Part shown: piece after piece, positions 14,910-22,979 of the stretch
Layout of the letters: every line of letters starts with the position of its first letter
How positions within the stretch are numbered: the stretch's first letter is position 1
NCBI RefSeq assembly: GCF_963668215.1
Contig: NZ_OY764190.1
Span: forward strand, 6,076,001 to 6,140,000
Reading direction: 5' to 3'
DNA length: 64,000 nucleotides
From: an uncultured Desulfosarcina sp.
Lineage (GTDB): Bacteria > Desulfobacterota > Desulfobacteria > Desulfobacterales > Desulfosarcinaceae
Translations under genes and position numbers: made by a program
Notes under the pieces: model-generated
What the model was told of the DNA's origin: nothing
Databases searched by the model: none
What the model saw: the letters and a program-made list of their open reading frames with translations, nothing else

Positions 14910-16025
14910 CTAAGTCGAAGTTTGGATAAAATTATCACTACTATTTAATTTTAGCGGAAGCGTAATATGGAAAGTGGTTCCGGCATTCTCTTCTGAATCA
15001 AAAGTGATATGCCCCTTTATACCTTCAAGGAGAATTTTAGCTAAATACAGCCCCATACCAACACCTTGCGCGTCAATTTTCGTGATGTTGTTAGCTCTGA
15101 AAAACTTGGAGAAAATCTTATCCTGAGCATCTTTAGGGATTCCGTATCCGGTATCTTTTACTTTAATTTTTATTTTTTGATTTTCTTTCCTGATAAGAAT
15201 GGCGATTATTCCATTCTTCGGAGTATATTTGATGGCGTTTGATATTATGTTTTGTAGGACCATCCCTACGATATTTTTGTCACTCTGTATTTGGGGCACT
15301 TCATTGTATTTTTTTATGAGTCTTATTCTTTTGGCCTTTAGGCGATGCTCAAATTTATCAATTATGCGGTCCATGGCGTTCGCTATGCTCATAGGCCTTG
15401 ATTCAACGATGAAGGTTCCTAACTGAATTTTGGAGACATCAAGAAGGACTCCGATCAATGCCCCCATATCATGTATATCCTCGTATATTTCATTAAGGCG
15501 CTTTTTTGTTTTCTCAGTTAATCTGTTTTCCTTGGATTCACTCATTTTAATTAAGTCTATCGCCAGACTCATATTCGAAAGAGGGGTCCTTAGCTGGTGT
15601 GAGGCCAGGGCGATAAAATCTGTCTTGATGCGGTCTATTTCGCGTTCTTTCGTAATATCGCGCGAAAGGCTCACATAGAGAGGGCTTTCTGTCCGGCTCT
15701 CAATCGGATAGATCGATAATTTCTCGATATAGCGAGCCCCGTTTTTTCGCCTATTTGCAACCTCACCTGTAAAGGTTTGGCCTTCCTTTATTGTTTGCCA
15801 AATAGTGGTTCTGAAGCTTTTAGCCATAAAACCTCCCCAAAGGCCAAGTTCAACAATATTCCTACCAATCAGCTCTTCCTCTTTGTAGCCGGTATTTTTT
15901 AGAAGAAAATTATTTGCGTATATGATAGTTCCTTTGTGGTCGGTGATGGCCACGTTATTTTTGGAATTGTCGGTAGCAAGCTTAAAGGGGGAAATTCCGA
16001 TTTTTTCTAAGGTTGTCTTTTCCAT
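14910..16025 (-). CDS. PAS-domain sensor histidine kinase
   Basis: A 371-residue kinase with no membrane helix. A PAS domain covers about 15-130 (GTIIYANNFLLKNTGYKEEEL...RNIVEL). The H-box is FIALASHQLRTPLSN (phosphorylated His at about 142), the N-box is VLQNIISNAIKYTP, the G1 box is VKDTGYGIP and the G2 box is GVGMGLYLAK. It is therefore a soluble, probably cytoplasmic sensor of redox state or small ligands. It follows the OmpR-type regulator by one base and forms a complete two-component system on the element. Confidence 0.9.
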   Translation of the reverse strand: MEKTTLEKIGISPFKLATDNSKNNVAITDHKGTIIYANNFLLKNTGYKEEELIGRNIVELGLWGGFMAKSFRTTIWQTIKEGQTFTGEVANRRKNGARYIEKLSIYPIESRTESPLYVSLSRDITKEREIDRIKTDFIALASHQLRTPLSNMSLAIDLIKMSESKENRLTEKTKKRLNEIYEDIHDMGALIGVLLDVSKIQLGTFIVESRPMSIANAMDRIIDKFEHRLKAKRIRLIKKYNEVPQIQSDKNIVGMVLQNIISNAIKYTPKNGIIAILIRKENQKIKIKVKDTGYGIPKDAQDKIFSKFFRANNITKIDAQGVGMGLYLAKILLEGIKGHITFDSEENAGTTFHITLPLKLNSSDNFIQTST

Positions 16026-16026
16026 A

Positions 16027-16710
16027 TTATTTCTTTGGTTCTTTTAGTTTATAACCGACTCCCGGTACGGTTATGATTAGTTTTGACTGGAAACCTCCAT
16101 CGACCTTTTTTCTTAACCGGCTCATAAAAACCTCAATGACATTGGAATTGTTTTTATGGATAAAATTGTAACCCCAAACATGCTCGCCAAGCATTGTCTT
16201 GGTGCAAACCCTTCCGGGACGGCGCATCATATAGTCAAGGAGGCGGTATTCACGGCTTGATAAAAGGACTTCCTTTTCTCCTCTGATTACCTCGTGTGAT
16301 GCCGGGTCCAAGACTATATCTCCTACTTTTAGCTTGGTCGGTTGCACTTGTTTTTCCCTTCGCAGGAGCGCCCTGACTCTAGCTATAAGCTCGTGGAGGG
16401 CAAATGGTTTTATCAGGTAATCATCAGCCCCTACGTCAAGACCTAAAACGCGGTCTTCAACAGTGTCCTTGGCGGTAAGCATTATTACCGGGGTTTCGAT
16501 TCCTGATTCCCTGATTTCTTTACAGACTTCCAAACCGTTTTTTTGAGGAAGGAGGATGTCAAGGATAATGACATCATAATCATTGATCTCGATTTTCTCG
16601 ATAGCGCTTTTACCGTCGTAAACTGACTCAACAGTAAAATGCTCGTTTTCTAATCCCTCTTTGATATATGAGTTCATTCTCCTTTCATCTTCAACTACTA
16701 AAATGGTCAT
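16027..16710 (-). CDS. OmpR/PhoB-family response regulator
   Basis: A 227-residue protein with a receiver domain (acidic VVEDERR, phospho-acceptor in YDVIILDILLP, Thr in VIMLTAKD, Lys in DYLIKPF) and a C-terminal winged-helix transcription domain (REYRLLDYMMRRPGRV, VIEVFMSRLRKKV, VRGVGY-like VPGVGYKL). It is the first gene of a two-gene operon with the PAS kinase. Its target genes are unknown; the element's own transfer or replication genes would be the natural targets. Confidence 0.93.
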   Translation of the reverse strand: MTILVVEDERRMNSYIKEGLENEHFTVESVYDGKSAIEKIEINDYDVIILDILLPQKNGLEVCKEIRESGIETPVIMLTAKDTVEDRVLGLDVGADDYLIKPFALHELIARVRALLRREKQVQPTKLKVGDIVLDPASHEVIRGEKEVLLSSREYRLLDYMMRRPGRVCTKTMLGEHVWGYNFIHKNNSNVIEVFMSRLRKKVDGGFQSKLIITVPGVGYKLKEPKK

Positions 16711-16744
16711 AGTTTTTTCGATTTAATTATTATATTTTCATTAT

Positions 16745-16773
16745 ATTATCTCAACGTTACAAAAATATGACAA
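16745..16773 (-). promoter_or_regulatory. Promoter of the two-component operon
   Basis: Minus strand: TTGTCA (16773-16768), 17-base spacer, GATAAT (16750-16745), about 35 bases before the start at 16710. The rest of the 246-base divergent gap up to 16956 has no gene. Confidence 0.55.
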
Positions 16774-16956
16774 CTTTACAGTCTACCTGTAGTTGATTTG
16801 AGTTTATCCCGTGATTGCAAATTATTTAGGGTGAGCGGGTAATTTTATTTGTCAGTTGTTGGTCAGTTCTATTTCACCTCAATGCAAGGCTCAGTTGGTA
16901 AAATAAAAGGGTAGAATTGATCTTTTAAATTTACCTACTAAAGGGAGGTGATAAAT

Positions 16957-17946
16957 ATGGGAGAAGGCAAATGGATTGATTTCCGCGACATTAAAGATCA
17001 AGTGACCATGGAGATGGTACTCAGGCACTACGGTGTTTTTGAAAACTTGCGGAAATCAGGAAAAAATATGGTGGGTGCCTGCCCGATACATAAGGGCACA
17101 AACAAACGGCAATTTTCGGTTAATTTGGAAAGGAATATCTATAATTGCTTTGGCAATTGCCAGTCAGGCGGGAATGTTCTTGATTTTGTCTCTAAAATGG
17201 AAGGCCTTAGCCTTTTTAAGGCCGCTAAAATGCTCACTGATATTTTCGGTTCTACTAAGCTGACGGAAGGAACCAAAGAGCCTAAAAAGATTCGTATCAA
17301 ACGCCAGAATCACGAAAAACGGAAACCCCCATCAACTGAGGAAGGCGTGAACAAGCCCTTAAATTTTATACTGAAATCTCTTAAATTTAACCATTCGTTT
17401 TTTCACGAAAGAAAAATCAACCCGGACACGATTGAACATTTCGGTCTTGGGTACTGTACAAAAGGAATATTTAAAGGAAGAATCGCTATTCCGATTCACA
17501 ATGAAAATGGCGAACTTGTTGCCTATTGCGGAAGGGCGGTTGACGAGGACCAAATTGAAAAAGGAGGAAAATACAAACTTCCCTCAAATTTCACAAAATC
17601 TGCTACAGTCTATAACTTAAGCCGGATTGAAAAAGAGGAAACCTTAATTGTCGTTGAAAGCTTTTTTTCTGTTTTCCGGTTCTGGCAAGCCGGGATAAAA
17701 AATGTAGTCAGTATCATGGGATCAAGCTTGAGTGACTCGCAACTTGAACTCATATGCTCTTATTTAGGGTTAAAGGGACGGTTGATATTAGCATTTGACT
17801 GTGACGAGTCAGGAGAAAAATGCACGAAAGATGCACTCCTTAAATTCAGCCCTAAACTCTTTGTCAAAGTTTTAGAATTTAGCCACTGCGCTTCAAAACC
17901 CCACCAACTTACGACCCACCAAATCAAAGAACTTCAACTGAATTAG
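16957..17946 (+). CDS. DnaG-like primase: CHC2 zinc finger plus TOPRIM
   Basis: From ATG 16957, behind a consensus GGGAGGTG site, the product is 329 residues. The N-terminal zinc finger reads GACPIHKG (Cys/His pair), then NCFGNCQSGGNVLDFV, the CHC2 pattern. A DnaG-type linker includes LGYCTKGIFKGRIAIPI and AYCGRAV. The TOPRIM domain has VVESFFSVF (Glu of motif 1), MGSSLSDSQ and FDCDESG (DxD motif). It lacks the DnaB-binding C-terminal domain, so it is shorter than chromosomal DnaG (about 600 residues). Such proteins are typical of plasmids, phages and conjugative elements and prime their replication. Confidence 0.85.
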   Translation: MGEGKWIDFRDIKDQVTMEMVLRHYGVFENLRKSGKNMVGACPIHKGTNKRQFSVNLERNIYNCFGNCQSGGNVLDFVSKMEGLSLFKAAKMLTDIFGSTKLTEGTKEPKKIRIKRQNHEKRKPPSTEEGVNKPLNFILKSLKFNHSFFHERKINPDTIEHFGLGYCTKGIFKGRIAIPIHNENGELVAYCGRAVDEDQIEKGGKYKLPSNFTKSATVYNLSRIEKEETLIVVESFFSVFRFWQAGIKNVVSIMGSSLSDSQLELICSYLGLKGRLILAFDCDESGEKCTKDALLKFSPKLFVKVLEFSHCASKPHQLTTHQIKELQLN

Positions 17947-17997
17947 TAATAATCAAGTTTTACCGCTCATATTGTCAATCCAGCTAAGGAGGACAAT

Positions 17998-18279
17998 ATG
18001 AAACAGTTTATGATTCTTTTTATTGCAGTTTTCTCGGTTTTCGCTTTCATCGGCTGCGGCCCCCTGCAACAGGCCACTTCTATTGGTGGCGGGCAATATG
18101 AAATTCAGATCACCGGGAATTCCATGAACCCGCTTGAGATCACATCCGACCTCACCAAGGCATTTCATGAGAAGGCCAAATCAATCTGCTCGAACGGCTA
18201 TACGGTCTTGAACAAGCAGATCGCCAGAGGCCGGGGCCATAAATCCGATACCATGATCGGAACCATTCAATGCAAGTAA
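17998..18279 (+). CDS. Small predicted lipoprotein
   Basis: A 93-residue protein behind AGGAGG. Signal MKQFMILFIAVFSVFAF with lipobox FIGC (Cys20), so lipid-anchored. The mature part (YEIQITGNSMNPLEI, helical KAFHEKAKSICSNGY) resembles small secreted YecR- or GNA1162-like folds only superficially. It lies in a rightward run of element genes after the primase. Function unknown. Confidence 0.6.
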   Translation: MKQFMILFIAVFSVFAFIGCGPLQQATSIGGGQYEIQITGNSMNPLEITSDLTKAFHEKAKSICSNGYTVLNKQIARGRGHKSDTMIGTIQCK

Positions 18280-18359
18280 GCTTCATCTAATCATCCGGCA
18301 ATATGGGCGGTAAATAAATCTTTTTCTTTCACCTTTAAAACGAAGTTTGAGGAGGGCCT

Positions 18360-18674
18360 ATGTTTAAACACGGTTCCCAGATTGAGGCTGCTTTTTTCGG
18401 AGCAAAAACCGCAAAAGAAGCCTTGACCGCTGTCTATCGTATTTTCATCCCGGACTGGAAGCTTCAAAGAGCCGATTCCTACACCTTGTTTTGCGGGAAT
18501 GGCCTTTACCGCTTCGTAAGCATTCAGTTTCATATTTTTGATTACCAAAAAAATCCTAACCAGCCGACCGGCACGCTTTGGAACCGTTATGGTTTCGTTC
18601 GAGACGAGGGGCTCACTGACTGGGAGATTAAAATCACTCAGAATGATTTGTTGGAAGCAGCGTGTTCAGGGTGA
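18360..18674 (+). CDS. Unknown protein (104 aa)
   Basis: Behind GAGGAGGGC, an ATG at 18360 opens a 104-residue frame. The protein is globular, aromatic-rich (YRIFIPDWKLQ, LYRFVSIQFHIFDY) and has two cysteines. No signal or membrane helix. The family is not recognised. Position and strand suggest it belongs to the module 16957-20016. Confidence 0.5.
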   Translation: MFKHGSQIEAAFFGAKTAKEALTAVYRIFIPDWKLQRADSYTLFCGNGLYRFVSIQFHIFDYQKNPNQPTGTLWNRYGFVRDEGLTDWEIKITQNDLLEAACSG

Positions 18675-18723
18675 GGCTAACTAACCGACCCGCAAGGCTT
18701 GCGGGTCCGAAAAGGAGGCTAAA

Positions 18724-18855
18724 ATGGCCTTTTATATACACTTAGGTTGCGTCCTATCAGGTAATGGAGAATCCAACAGGGTTATAGACCGCTGGATTCA
18801 TATGGCGGCGCTCGGGAGAAGGCTCAACATCATGTCTCTGATTTTTGAACTCTAA
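18724..18855 (+). CDS. Small protein (43 aa), unknown
   Basis: ATG at 18724 behind a consensus AAAAGGAGG site; 43 codons ending TAA at 18853-18855. The product (MAFYIHLGCVLSGNGES..., ending LIFEL) has a central basic helix. It lies 20 bases before the next gene. The ribosome-binding site and spacing support translation; there is no functional clue. Confidence 0.5.
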   Translation: MAFYIHLGCVLSGNGESNRVIDRWIHMAALGRRLNIMSLIFEL

Positions 18856-18874
18856 ACACAGAGGAGAAGGTAAA

Positions 18875-19606
18875 ATGGCAGAATTAGTACTTCACCGGGG
18901 AGGCCAGCTCATTAACAGGGATGAGCTTGACCTCATTTCAATACCGGAAGCGACCGAATCCTATATTCCGGTTTCGCACTATGATCTCTCAAAAACTCTT
19001 TTGACCATCGGCCAGGATATTTTGACCGACTATACGCTTGTTGGCGAAAATTACGCCATAGCGCGAAACGGAAACCAGATGTTTGCGGTCCTCAAATTCC
19101 AGAACAAGAACTCTGATATGGCTCTGTCTGTCGGATTCCGTAATTCCTATGACCGGTCCATGAGTGTGGGCTTTGCAGTTGGCGCTTCCGTCTTTGTCTG
19201 TGACAACCTCGCTCTTTACGGCGATGTGACTGTAATGCGCAAGCACACCAAAAATGTCTGGTCGGCTTTGGAGGACATGGCCATTACCACAATCTACAAA
19301 AGCCAACTCTCATACGAAAAAATCATCGAGGATGCTGAGATTTTGAAAAATATCAAGGTATCGGACAATTCGTCCTTTAAAATGCTTGGACTTCTTTTCG
19401 GTCACGGCATTGTTTCACCCAGGCAGTTGCCGGTGGTCAAGGCTGAATGGCTCAATCCCACCCATACCGAATTCCAGCCACGTAATGCCTGGTCATTTTA
19501 TAATGCCTGCACCCAGGCCCTGAAATCATCCCCTCCGATTTCCATCATGGAAAAACACATTGATCTTCACAAAACCATTGTTGAAGGAAAGGAGGTCTGG
19601 CAATGA
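18875..19606 (+). CDS. DUF932-like phage/plasmid protein
   Basis: From ATG 18875 (GAGGAGAAGG site) the product is 243 residues; an in-frame start at 18845 lacks such a site. It carries the DUF932 layout: VSHYDLSKTLL near the start, then FAVLKFQNKNSDMALSVGFRNS and ASVFVCDNLALYGDV, as in the family's GFRNSYD...G..VFVC.N.. core. DUF932 proteins are found on plasmids, phages and integrative elements; their role is unknown though DNA-related functions are assumed. It overlaps the next small gene by 4 bases (ATGA). Confidence 0.65.
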   Translation: MAELVLHRGGQLINRDELDLISIPEATESYIPVSHYDLSKTLLTIGQDILTDYTLVGENYAIARNGNQMFAVLKFQNKNSDMALSVGFRNSYDRSMSVGFAVGASVFVCDNLALYGDVTVMRKHTKNVWSALEDMAITTIYKSQLSYEKIIEDAEILKNIKVSDNSSFKMLGLLFGHGIVSPRQLPVVKAEWLNPTHTEFQPRNAWSFYNACTQALKSSPPISIMEKHIDLHKTIVEGKEVWQ

Positions 19607-19761
19607 AACGGAAGGAGATCAAAGCCGAAAAATTAAGGAAAATGCTGAAAGACTACCGTATTATCCTCGACTGCGGGCACAAGCATTGCCAGCACAATTT
19701 CAGCAATACGATGGTCATCACCGCCGAAGGCAAAACCCTTTGCCACAACTGCTATCTCTAA
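19603..19761 (+). CDS. Small zinc-binding protein (52 aa)
   Basis: ATG at 19603 overlaps the DUF932-like stop (ATGA) and has AAGGAGG upstream. The 52-residue product has a basic start (MKRKEIKAEKLRKML), then CGHKHCQHN and a terminal CHNC, four to seven Cys/His residues able to bind zinc. It is probably translationally coupled to the DUF932-like gene and may serve the same process. No named family is recognised. Confidence 0.6.
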   Translation: MKRKEIKAEKLRKMLKDYRIILDCGHKHCQHNFSNTMVITAEGKTLCHNCYL

Positions 19762-19830
19762 ATTCACTCCTGCCTGCCTATTTTCCCGCCCATAAGAATT
19801 TAAGCTATAAATATTATTAAGGAGACTAAT

Positions 19831-20016
19831 ATGGCACTAAAAAAAATTGGTGTCCTTTGGCAAAAAAAGGACAAAAACGAAAAGGACTTTTTGTCCGGGT
19901 CAATTGACGCAGGCCTCCTGGGGGAGGTCAAAATCATGATCTTCAAAAATGAAAAGGCTGATGACAATCAGCCGCATTTCACGGTTCATCTACTGTCGGA
20001 AGGCAAGGATGAATAG
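19831..20016 (+). CDS. DUF736-like small protein
   Basis: A 61-residue protein behind AAGGAG. The beta-strand pattern KIGVLWQKKD, KDFLSGSIDAGLLGEVKIMIFKN, PHFTVHL resembles DUF736 proteins of plasmids and conjugative elements (start with a Gly-x-Leu strand, then a G.ID...L strand, end with PD-x-x-V strand), which adopt a small single-stranded-DNA-binding-like barrel. The match is by eye. A terminator follows at 20037-20067. Confidence 0.5.
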   Translation: MALKKIGVLWQKKDKNEKDFLSGSIDAGLLGEVKIMIFKNEKADDNQPHFTVHLLSEGKDE

Positions 20017-20036
20017 GTGCGTACTGTATTTGCGAA

Positions 20037-20067
20037 AAAAGGAGGGGCTCATAAGAGACCCTCCTTT
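20037..20067 (+). terminator. Rho-independent terminator
   Basis: AAAGGAGGG and CCCTCCTTT arms around a short loop, then a T-rich run. It ends the module 16957-20016. The gap to 20229 has no other gene; it is A+T-rich and may hold the promoter of the next one. Confidence 0.7.
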
Positions 20068-20229
20068 CATTTTATATTTACCTTGAAAATGAATTCCTGG
20101 TTTTAATGTAAAAACATAAACTTAAAAAATCTATCTTATTGTTATTGTTATTCATATTGACAATACAATATCTATCAGTTAGTTTGTCTTTTGTGAAACC
20201 AAGGAACATTTAAGAAAGGCGACTCCATC

Positions 20230-20760
20230 ATGGAATCACAACAACAATATTTTAAGTGCTCCCCCAGCTATATTGATAGCATCGATTCATCATTAATGCC
20301 TGAAATACAGGAAGCGGTGAAAAGATTGCCAGAACGGAAAAGGGCTGAAGAAACAGCAATTGATTTATTTTGGCTCCTTGCCGGTAAAGGTTGGTCTTTC
20401 TCAAGAGTTCCAAGGGGAATTAGCGATAGAGCACCTAATGAGCTTGAAATAGAGGATACTATCGACGCAATTAAAGATAGGAACAATTCGGACCTTTGCA
20501 TTTCGTTTGCAAACCTGGACCGGGGACCGAAAAGCGATTTTGCCAAATCCTATGGAGAACGTAGACTGGTTCAGATCGGATATGAGATCGATAATACAGA
20601 AATTATGGCGCAAGATTTCTCTAAATTCAGGATCGCCTTTGCTGAAAAAAGGCTTGTCTTGGGGATCGAGATGGTTGGTATATCAAAGTTGGAGCTTTCC
20701 AAAGATATGCTGGTTGCTCTTGATTTGGACTGTCCTATATGGATAATCGGTCTAAAGTAA
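20230..20760 (+). CDS. Unknown protein (176 aa)
   Basis: An ATG at 20230 behind AAGAAAGG encodes a 176-residue globular protein without signal or membrane helix. The layout has a helix with acidic residues (RAEETAIDLFWLLAGKG), then strands (SDLCISFANLDRGPKSDF, RRLVQIGYEIDN, KRLVLGIEMV). That alternation could fit a restriction-endonuclease-like fold, but the key PD...ExK residues are not clear, so I do not assign it. It is a monocistronic gene closed by a terminator, which is typical of accessory cargo. Confidence 0.5.
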   Translation: MESQQQYFKCSPSYIDSIDSSLMPEIQEAVKRLPERKRAEETAIDLFWLLAGKGWSFSRVPRGISDRAPNELEIEDTIDAIKDRNNSDLCISFANLDRGPKSDFAKSYGERRLVQIGYEIDNTEIMAQDFSKFRIAFAEKRLVLGIEMVGISKLELSKDMLVALDLDCPIWIIGLK

Positions 20761-20783
20761 TTTATCGTTCTTATGGAATAATC

Positions 20784-20817
20784 AAAAGGGCACCTGTTAC
20801 TGTACGGTGCCCTTTTT
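20784..20817 (+). terminator. Rho-independent terminator
   Basis: AAAGGGCACC and GGTGCCCTTT arms around an 11-base loop, then T-run. The following stretch to 21074 carries no gene I can support. Confidence 0.8.
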
Positions 20818-21074
20818 AATATGATTGAAAGCGCTTCGCCTGGTTTGGCCTCAGTCTGACTTTCTGGACTTGAAAGGTAGACCATGACCGGGAACACCCC
20901 CTTGAGAAGGAATCCACGGGTGCCCTCACTATCTATAAACAAAAGAAGCTATTTTCTTGCCTTGCCTACGTTGAAAATAACCCCATTAAAAATCGTGTCT
21001 AAGACAGAAACCAGGCTTACTTATATTATACTCTGGAGTTATTGCATTCGATTGAAATTATCCTTTCAAACCGG

Positions 21075-22040
21075 TTAATCCAACAGGCTTACAAGGGATT
21101 GCCCGCGACCGGTCCGCCAGATTCTATTCAAAAGAGTTTCAGGTTTCCTCATATTTATCTCTTTCTCCCGTAAAAAGAGGAACAACCTCAAGCCCTTCCC
21201 TCTTGGATCAATGTCTTTACCGGCGTTTATCATATTATTTATCCGATCATGGCTTTTGGTGATGGTTAAAACCCTTGCAGACGGGAAGCCGAAAACATCC
21301 CTAAATAAGGAATTCTTCCAGCTTTCGTAATAGCCGATCATTTTTTTCTGGAAGGATGAACTGTAGACGCTGTTTCTCTTTACAGGCATGGTGGCCCGGT
21401 CTGCTTCGAGGAAAAAATATGATCTGTTCCGGCTCTTAGGTTCATCACAAAAATACAGGCCAAAGACCCTATCCGGCATTACATAAACAAGCCGGTCCAT
21501 GATCTTATTCCCTAAGCTTATCCGGCAGGGCACACACCAGGAGAGTGGATTGTATTCCCCTTTTTTCTTCATGTTTGAAACTATGGTGCCCTGCTCAATC
21601 AGCTTTAGATTTTTCACCTGTTTTACGGCAAGCTCAAGCGAAACCATGAATTTTGAAACAAGTAGAGCATGATCGAGATAAGCGTGCCGCACCCCCTTAT
21701 TCTTTTGAGTCCAGTCAATTTTAGCCCGGTCCAATCCGTATTTACTGGCCAAAAAATCGGCTCCCTTGTTTCCCAAACCGTAAACCATGGGGCTGGCAGC
21801 TTGGTTGAAGGGCTTTATTTGCTCAGTGGGCCTATCCAGATACGAATTATGAAACAACAAGTTAAGCCGTCTCAAAACGCCTTGGTAGCTGCCAGTTGCC
21901 AGGGCCGCTATCTGTTCTGAGTTGAGAAACCGGTGTTTGTATACCTGACGTATTATTTCATGGTCCCGTGACTGAAGCCGCAAGGTCCTGTCTGGTTGCC
22001 TTCTGAAGCGGGGCCGTTTTTGTTGTTTAGACTTACCCAT
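21075..22040 (-). CDS. Replication-relaxation family protein
   Basis: A 321-residue protein. A basic start (MGKSKQQKRPRFRRQPDRTLRL) leads into a winged-helix (RDHEIIRQVYKHRFLNSEQIAAL...GSYQGVLRRLNLLFHNSYLDRP). Then come YGLGNKGADFLASKYG and RHAYLDHALLVSKF, and the catalytic-like strand YFFLEADRATMPVKR, all characteristic of the replication-relaxation family found on plasmids and integrative elements. It is likely an initiator or mobilisation factor. The structured inverted-repeat element (22206-22395) lies 166 bases upstream of its start on the same side, a natural place for its DNA target. Confidence 0.75.
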   Translation of the reverse strand: MGKSKQQKRPRFRRQPDRTLRLQSRDHEIIRQVYKHRFLNSEQIAALATGSYQGVLRRLNLLFHNSYLDRPTEQIKPFNQAASPMVYGLGNKGADFLASKYGLDRAKIDWTQKNKGVRHAYLDHALLVSKFMVSLELAVKQVKNLKLIEQGTIVSNMKKKGEYNPLSWCVPCRISLGNKIMDRLVYVMPDRVFGLYFCDEPKSRNRSYFFLEADRATMPVKRNSVYSSSFQKKMIGYYESWKNSLFRDVFGFPSARVLTITKSHDRINNMINAGKDIDPRGKGLRLFLFLREKEINMRKPETLLNRIWRTGRGQSLVSLLD

Positions 22041-22205
22041 ATTGCTGATTTAAGGTTAAAAATTAGAAACCCTATTAAATCATTATACAATGAAGTCCTG
22101 AGATGGGGCTGAATATGGGCTTACGGATATATTACAGGACGTCAAACAAGTGAAACAGTTGGCTCGTTAGAGGAAACCAGATGAAGCCAGTGGGCATGAA
22201 ACCAG

Positions 22206-22395
22206 TCCCCCCTTGTCGGAGTCCCGATTTTGTCTCGTGGCCACAAGCGGCTGAGCGCCGGGGGCAGGAGTTACAAAATCGAGGCGCTCCCGACTATTTC
22301 CTTTTTGGGCAAGGTCGTTAGACAGATGGCCTGACCGATAGGGAATCGTAAGAAAAAAGGAAATAGTCGGGAGCGGTAGCGACGACAAGGGGGGA
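22206..22395. repeat. 190-base three-helix inverted-repeat structure (candidate origin, oriT or structured RNA)
   Basis: Three nested, perfect inverted repeats are read directly. An outer 13-bp helix pairs 22206-22218 with 22383-22395. Within it an inner 9-bp helix pairs CGATTTTGT (22225-22233) with ACAAAATCG (22273-22281), and a 22-bp helix pairs 22285-22306 with 22354-22375. The two inner helices sit side by side inside the outer one, so the strand can fold into a closed three-way junction with loops of 39 and 47 bases. No protein-coding frame explains it. It lies between the replication-relaxation gene (minus) and the gene at 22656 (plus), in the 615-base gap 22041-22655. Origin or oriT DNA, a 5' leader RNA or an independent RNA are all possible. 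Confidence 0.8.
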
Positions 22396-22432
22396 AACCG
22401 GGATTGCTAAATATAAGCCATTTCAGGGGGCT

Positions 22433-22494
22433 TTTGTATAGGCGTTTGCCTATACAAACGAGTATGTATAGTTTTTGGGGAGCCTTTGTATAGG
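22433..22494. repeat. Palindrome and third copy of TTTGTATAGG
   Basis: TTTGTATAGG (22433-22442), a 6-base spacer and its exact complement CCTATACAAA (22449-22458) form a palindrome; TTTGTATAGG occurs again at 22485-22494. The three sites lie about 40 bases after the three-helix structure and could be iterons or operators of the replication-relaxation protein. Confidence 0.6.
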
Positions 22495-22522
22495 TTTGAG
22501 ATACTATAACCAATTGATACCA

Positions 22523-22551
22523 TTGACATTTAAGTCATTTTTTGCTATCCT
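22523..22551 (+). promoter_or_regulatory. Sigma-70 promoter for the gene at 22656
   Basis: TTGACA (22523-22528), 17-base spacer, TATCCT (22546-22551). A leader of about 95 bases precedes the start codon. Confidence 0.55.
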
Positions 22552-22655
22552 AGTATGATATAAATTGTTCATTTCATAAGCCTTTTTTGGATTAGTGCCT
22601 TGGTCATTTTAAACGAATAACCAATCACCACTAATTCAAAGGAGGCAAGGCGTTA

Positions 22656-22979
22656 ATGTCCAAGGATTTAACTTTCAGAAAAAAATTGAATGGTGGAGTA
22701 GACGACAATTGGGACGAATTTGTAAAAGAAATCACTGAAGCTACCTTATATAATGGGCAAAAAGTCGAAAAAGTCACTGACGATGAAAAAATTATTACAA
22801 TCCAAGCCGTTCTGCACGACTATGATGCAAAGAAAATTATTGATATATTTGAAAAATACGGATGGGAACTGATACGAGTAAAGCCGAGCAAACACGGAAA
22901 ACAGAAACTTAAAGTCCATTACCACTTTGTGGGAAAAAACAGGAATAAACGCCGATCAAACCGTAGACCCCGCCTTTAA
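22656..22979 (+). CDS. Unknown small basic protein (107 aa)
   Basis: An ATG behind AAAGGAGG opens a 107-residue frame. The first 85 residues look like an alpha/beta fold (IITIQAVLHDYDAKKIIDIFEKYGWELIRV) reminiscent of small ferredoxin-like domains; the end is very basic (KNRNKRRSNRRPRL), suggesting nucleic-acid binding. It is the last gene before the attachment site. The terminator overlaps its stop codon. No family recognised. Confidence 0.55.
   Translation: MSKDLTFRKKLNGGVDDNWDEFVKEITEATLYNGQKVEKVTDDEKIITIQAVLHDYDAKKIIDIFEKYGWELIRVKPSKHGKQKLKVHYHFVGKNRNKRRSNRRPRL

Noticed and set aside
20571..20942. 123-codon minus-strand frame
   Set aside because: It runs through the terminator at 20784-20817 and opposite the 176-residue gene; no motif.
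22206..22395. Retron non-coding RNA or group II intron
   Set aside because: Flanking inverted repeats and a long hairpin resemble a retron msr-msd, but no reverse transcriptase is within reach and no intron domain V-like motif was seen.
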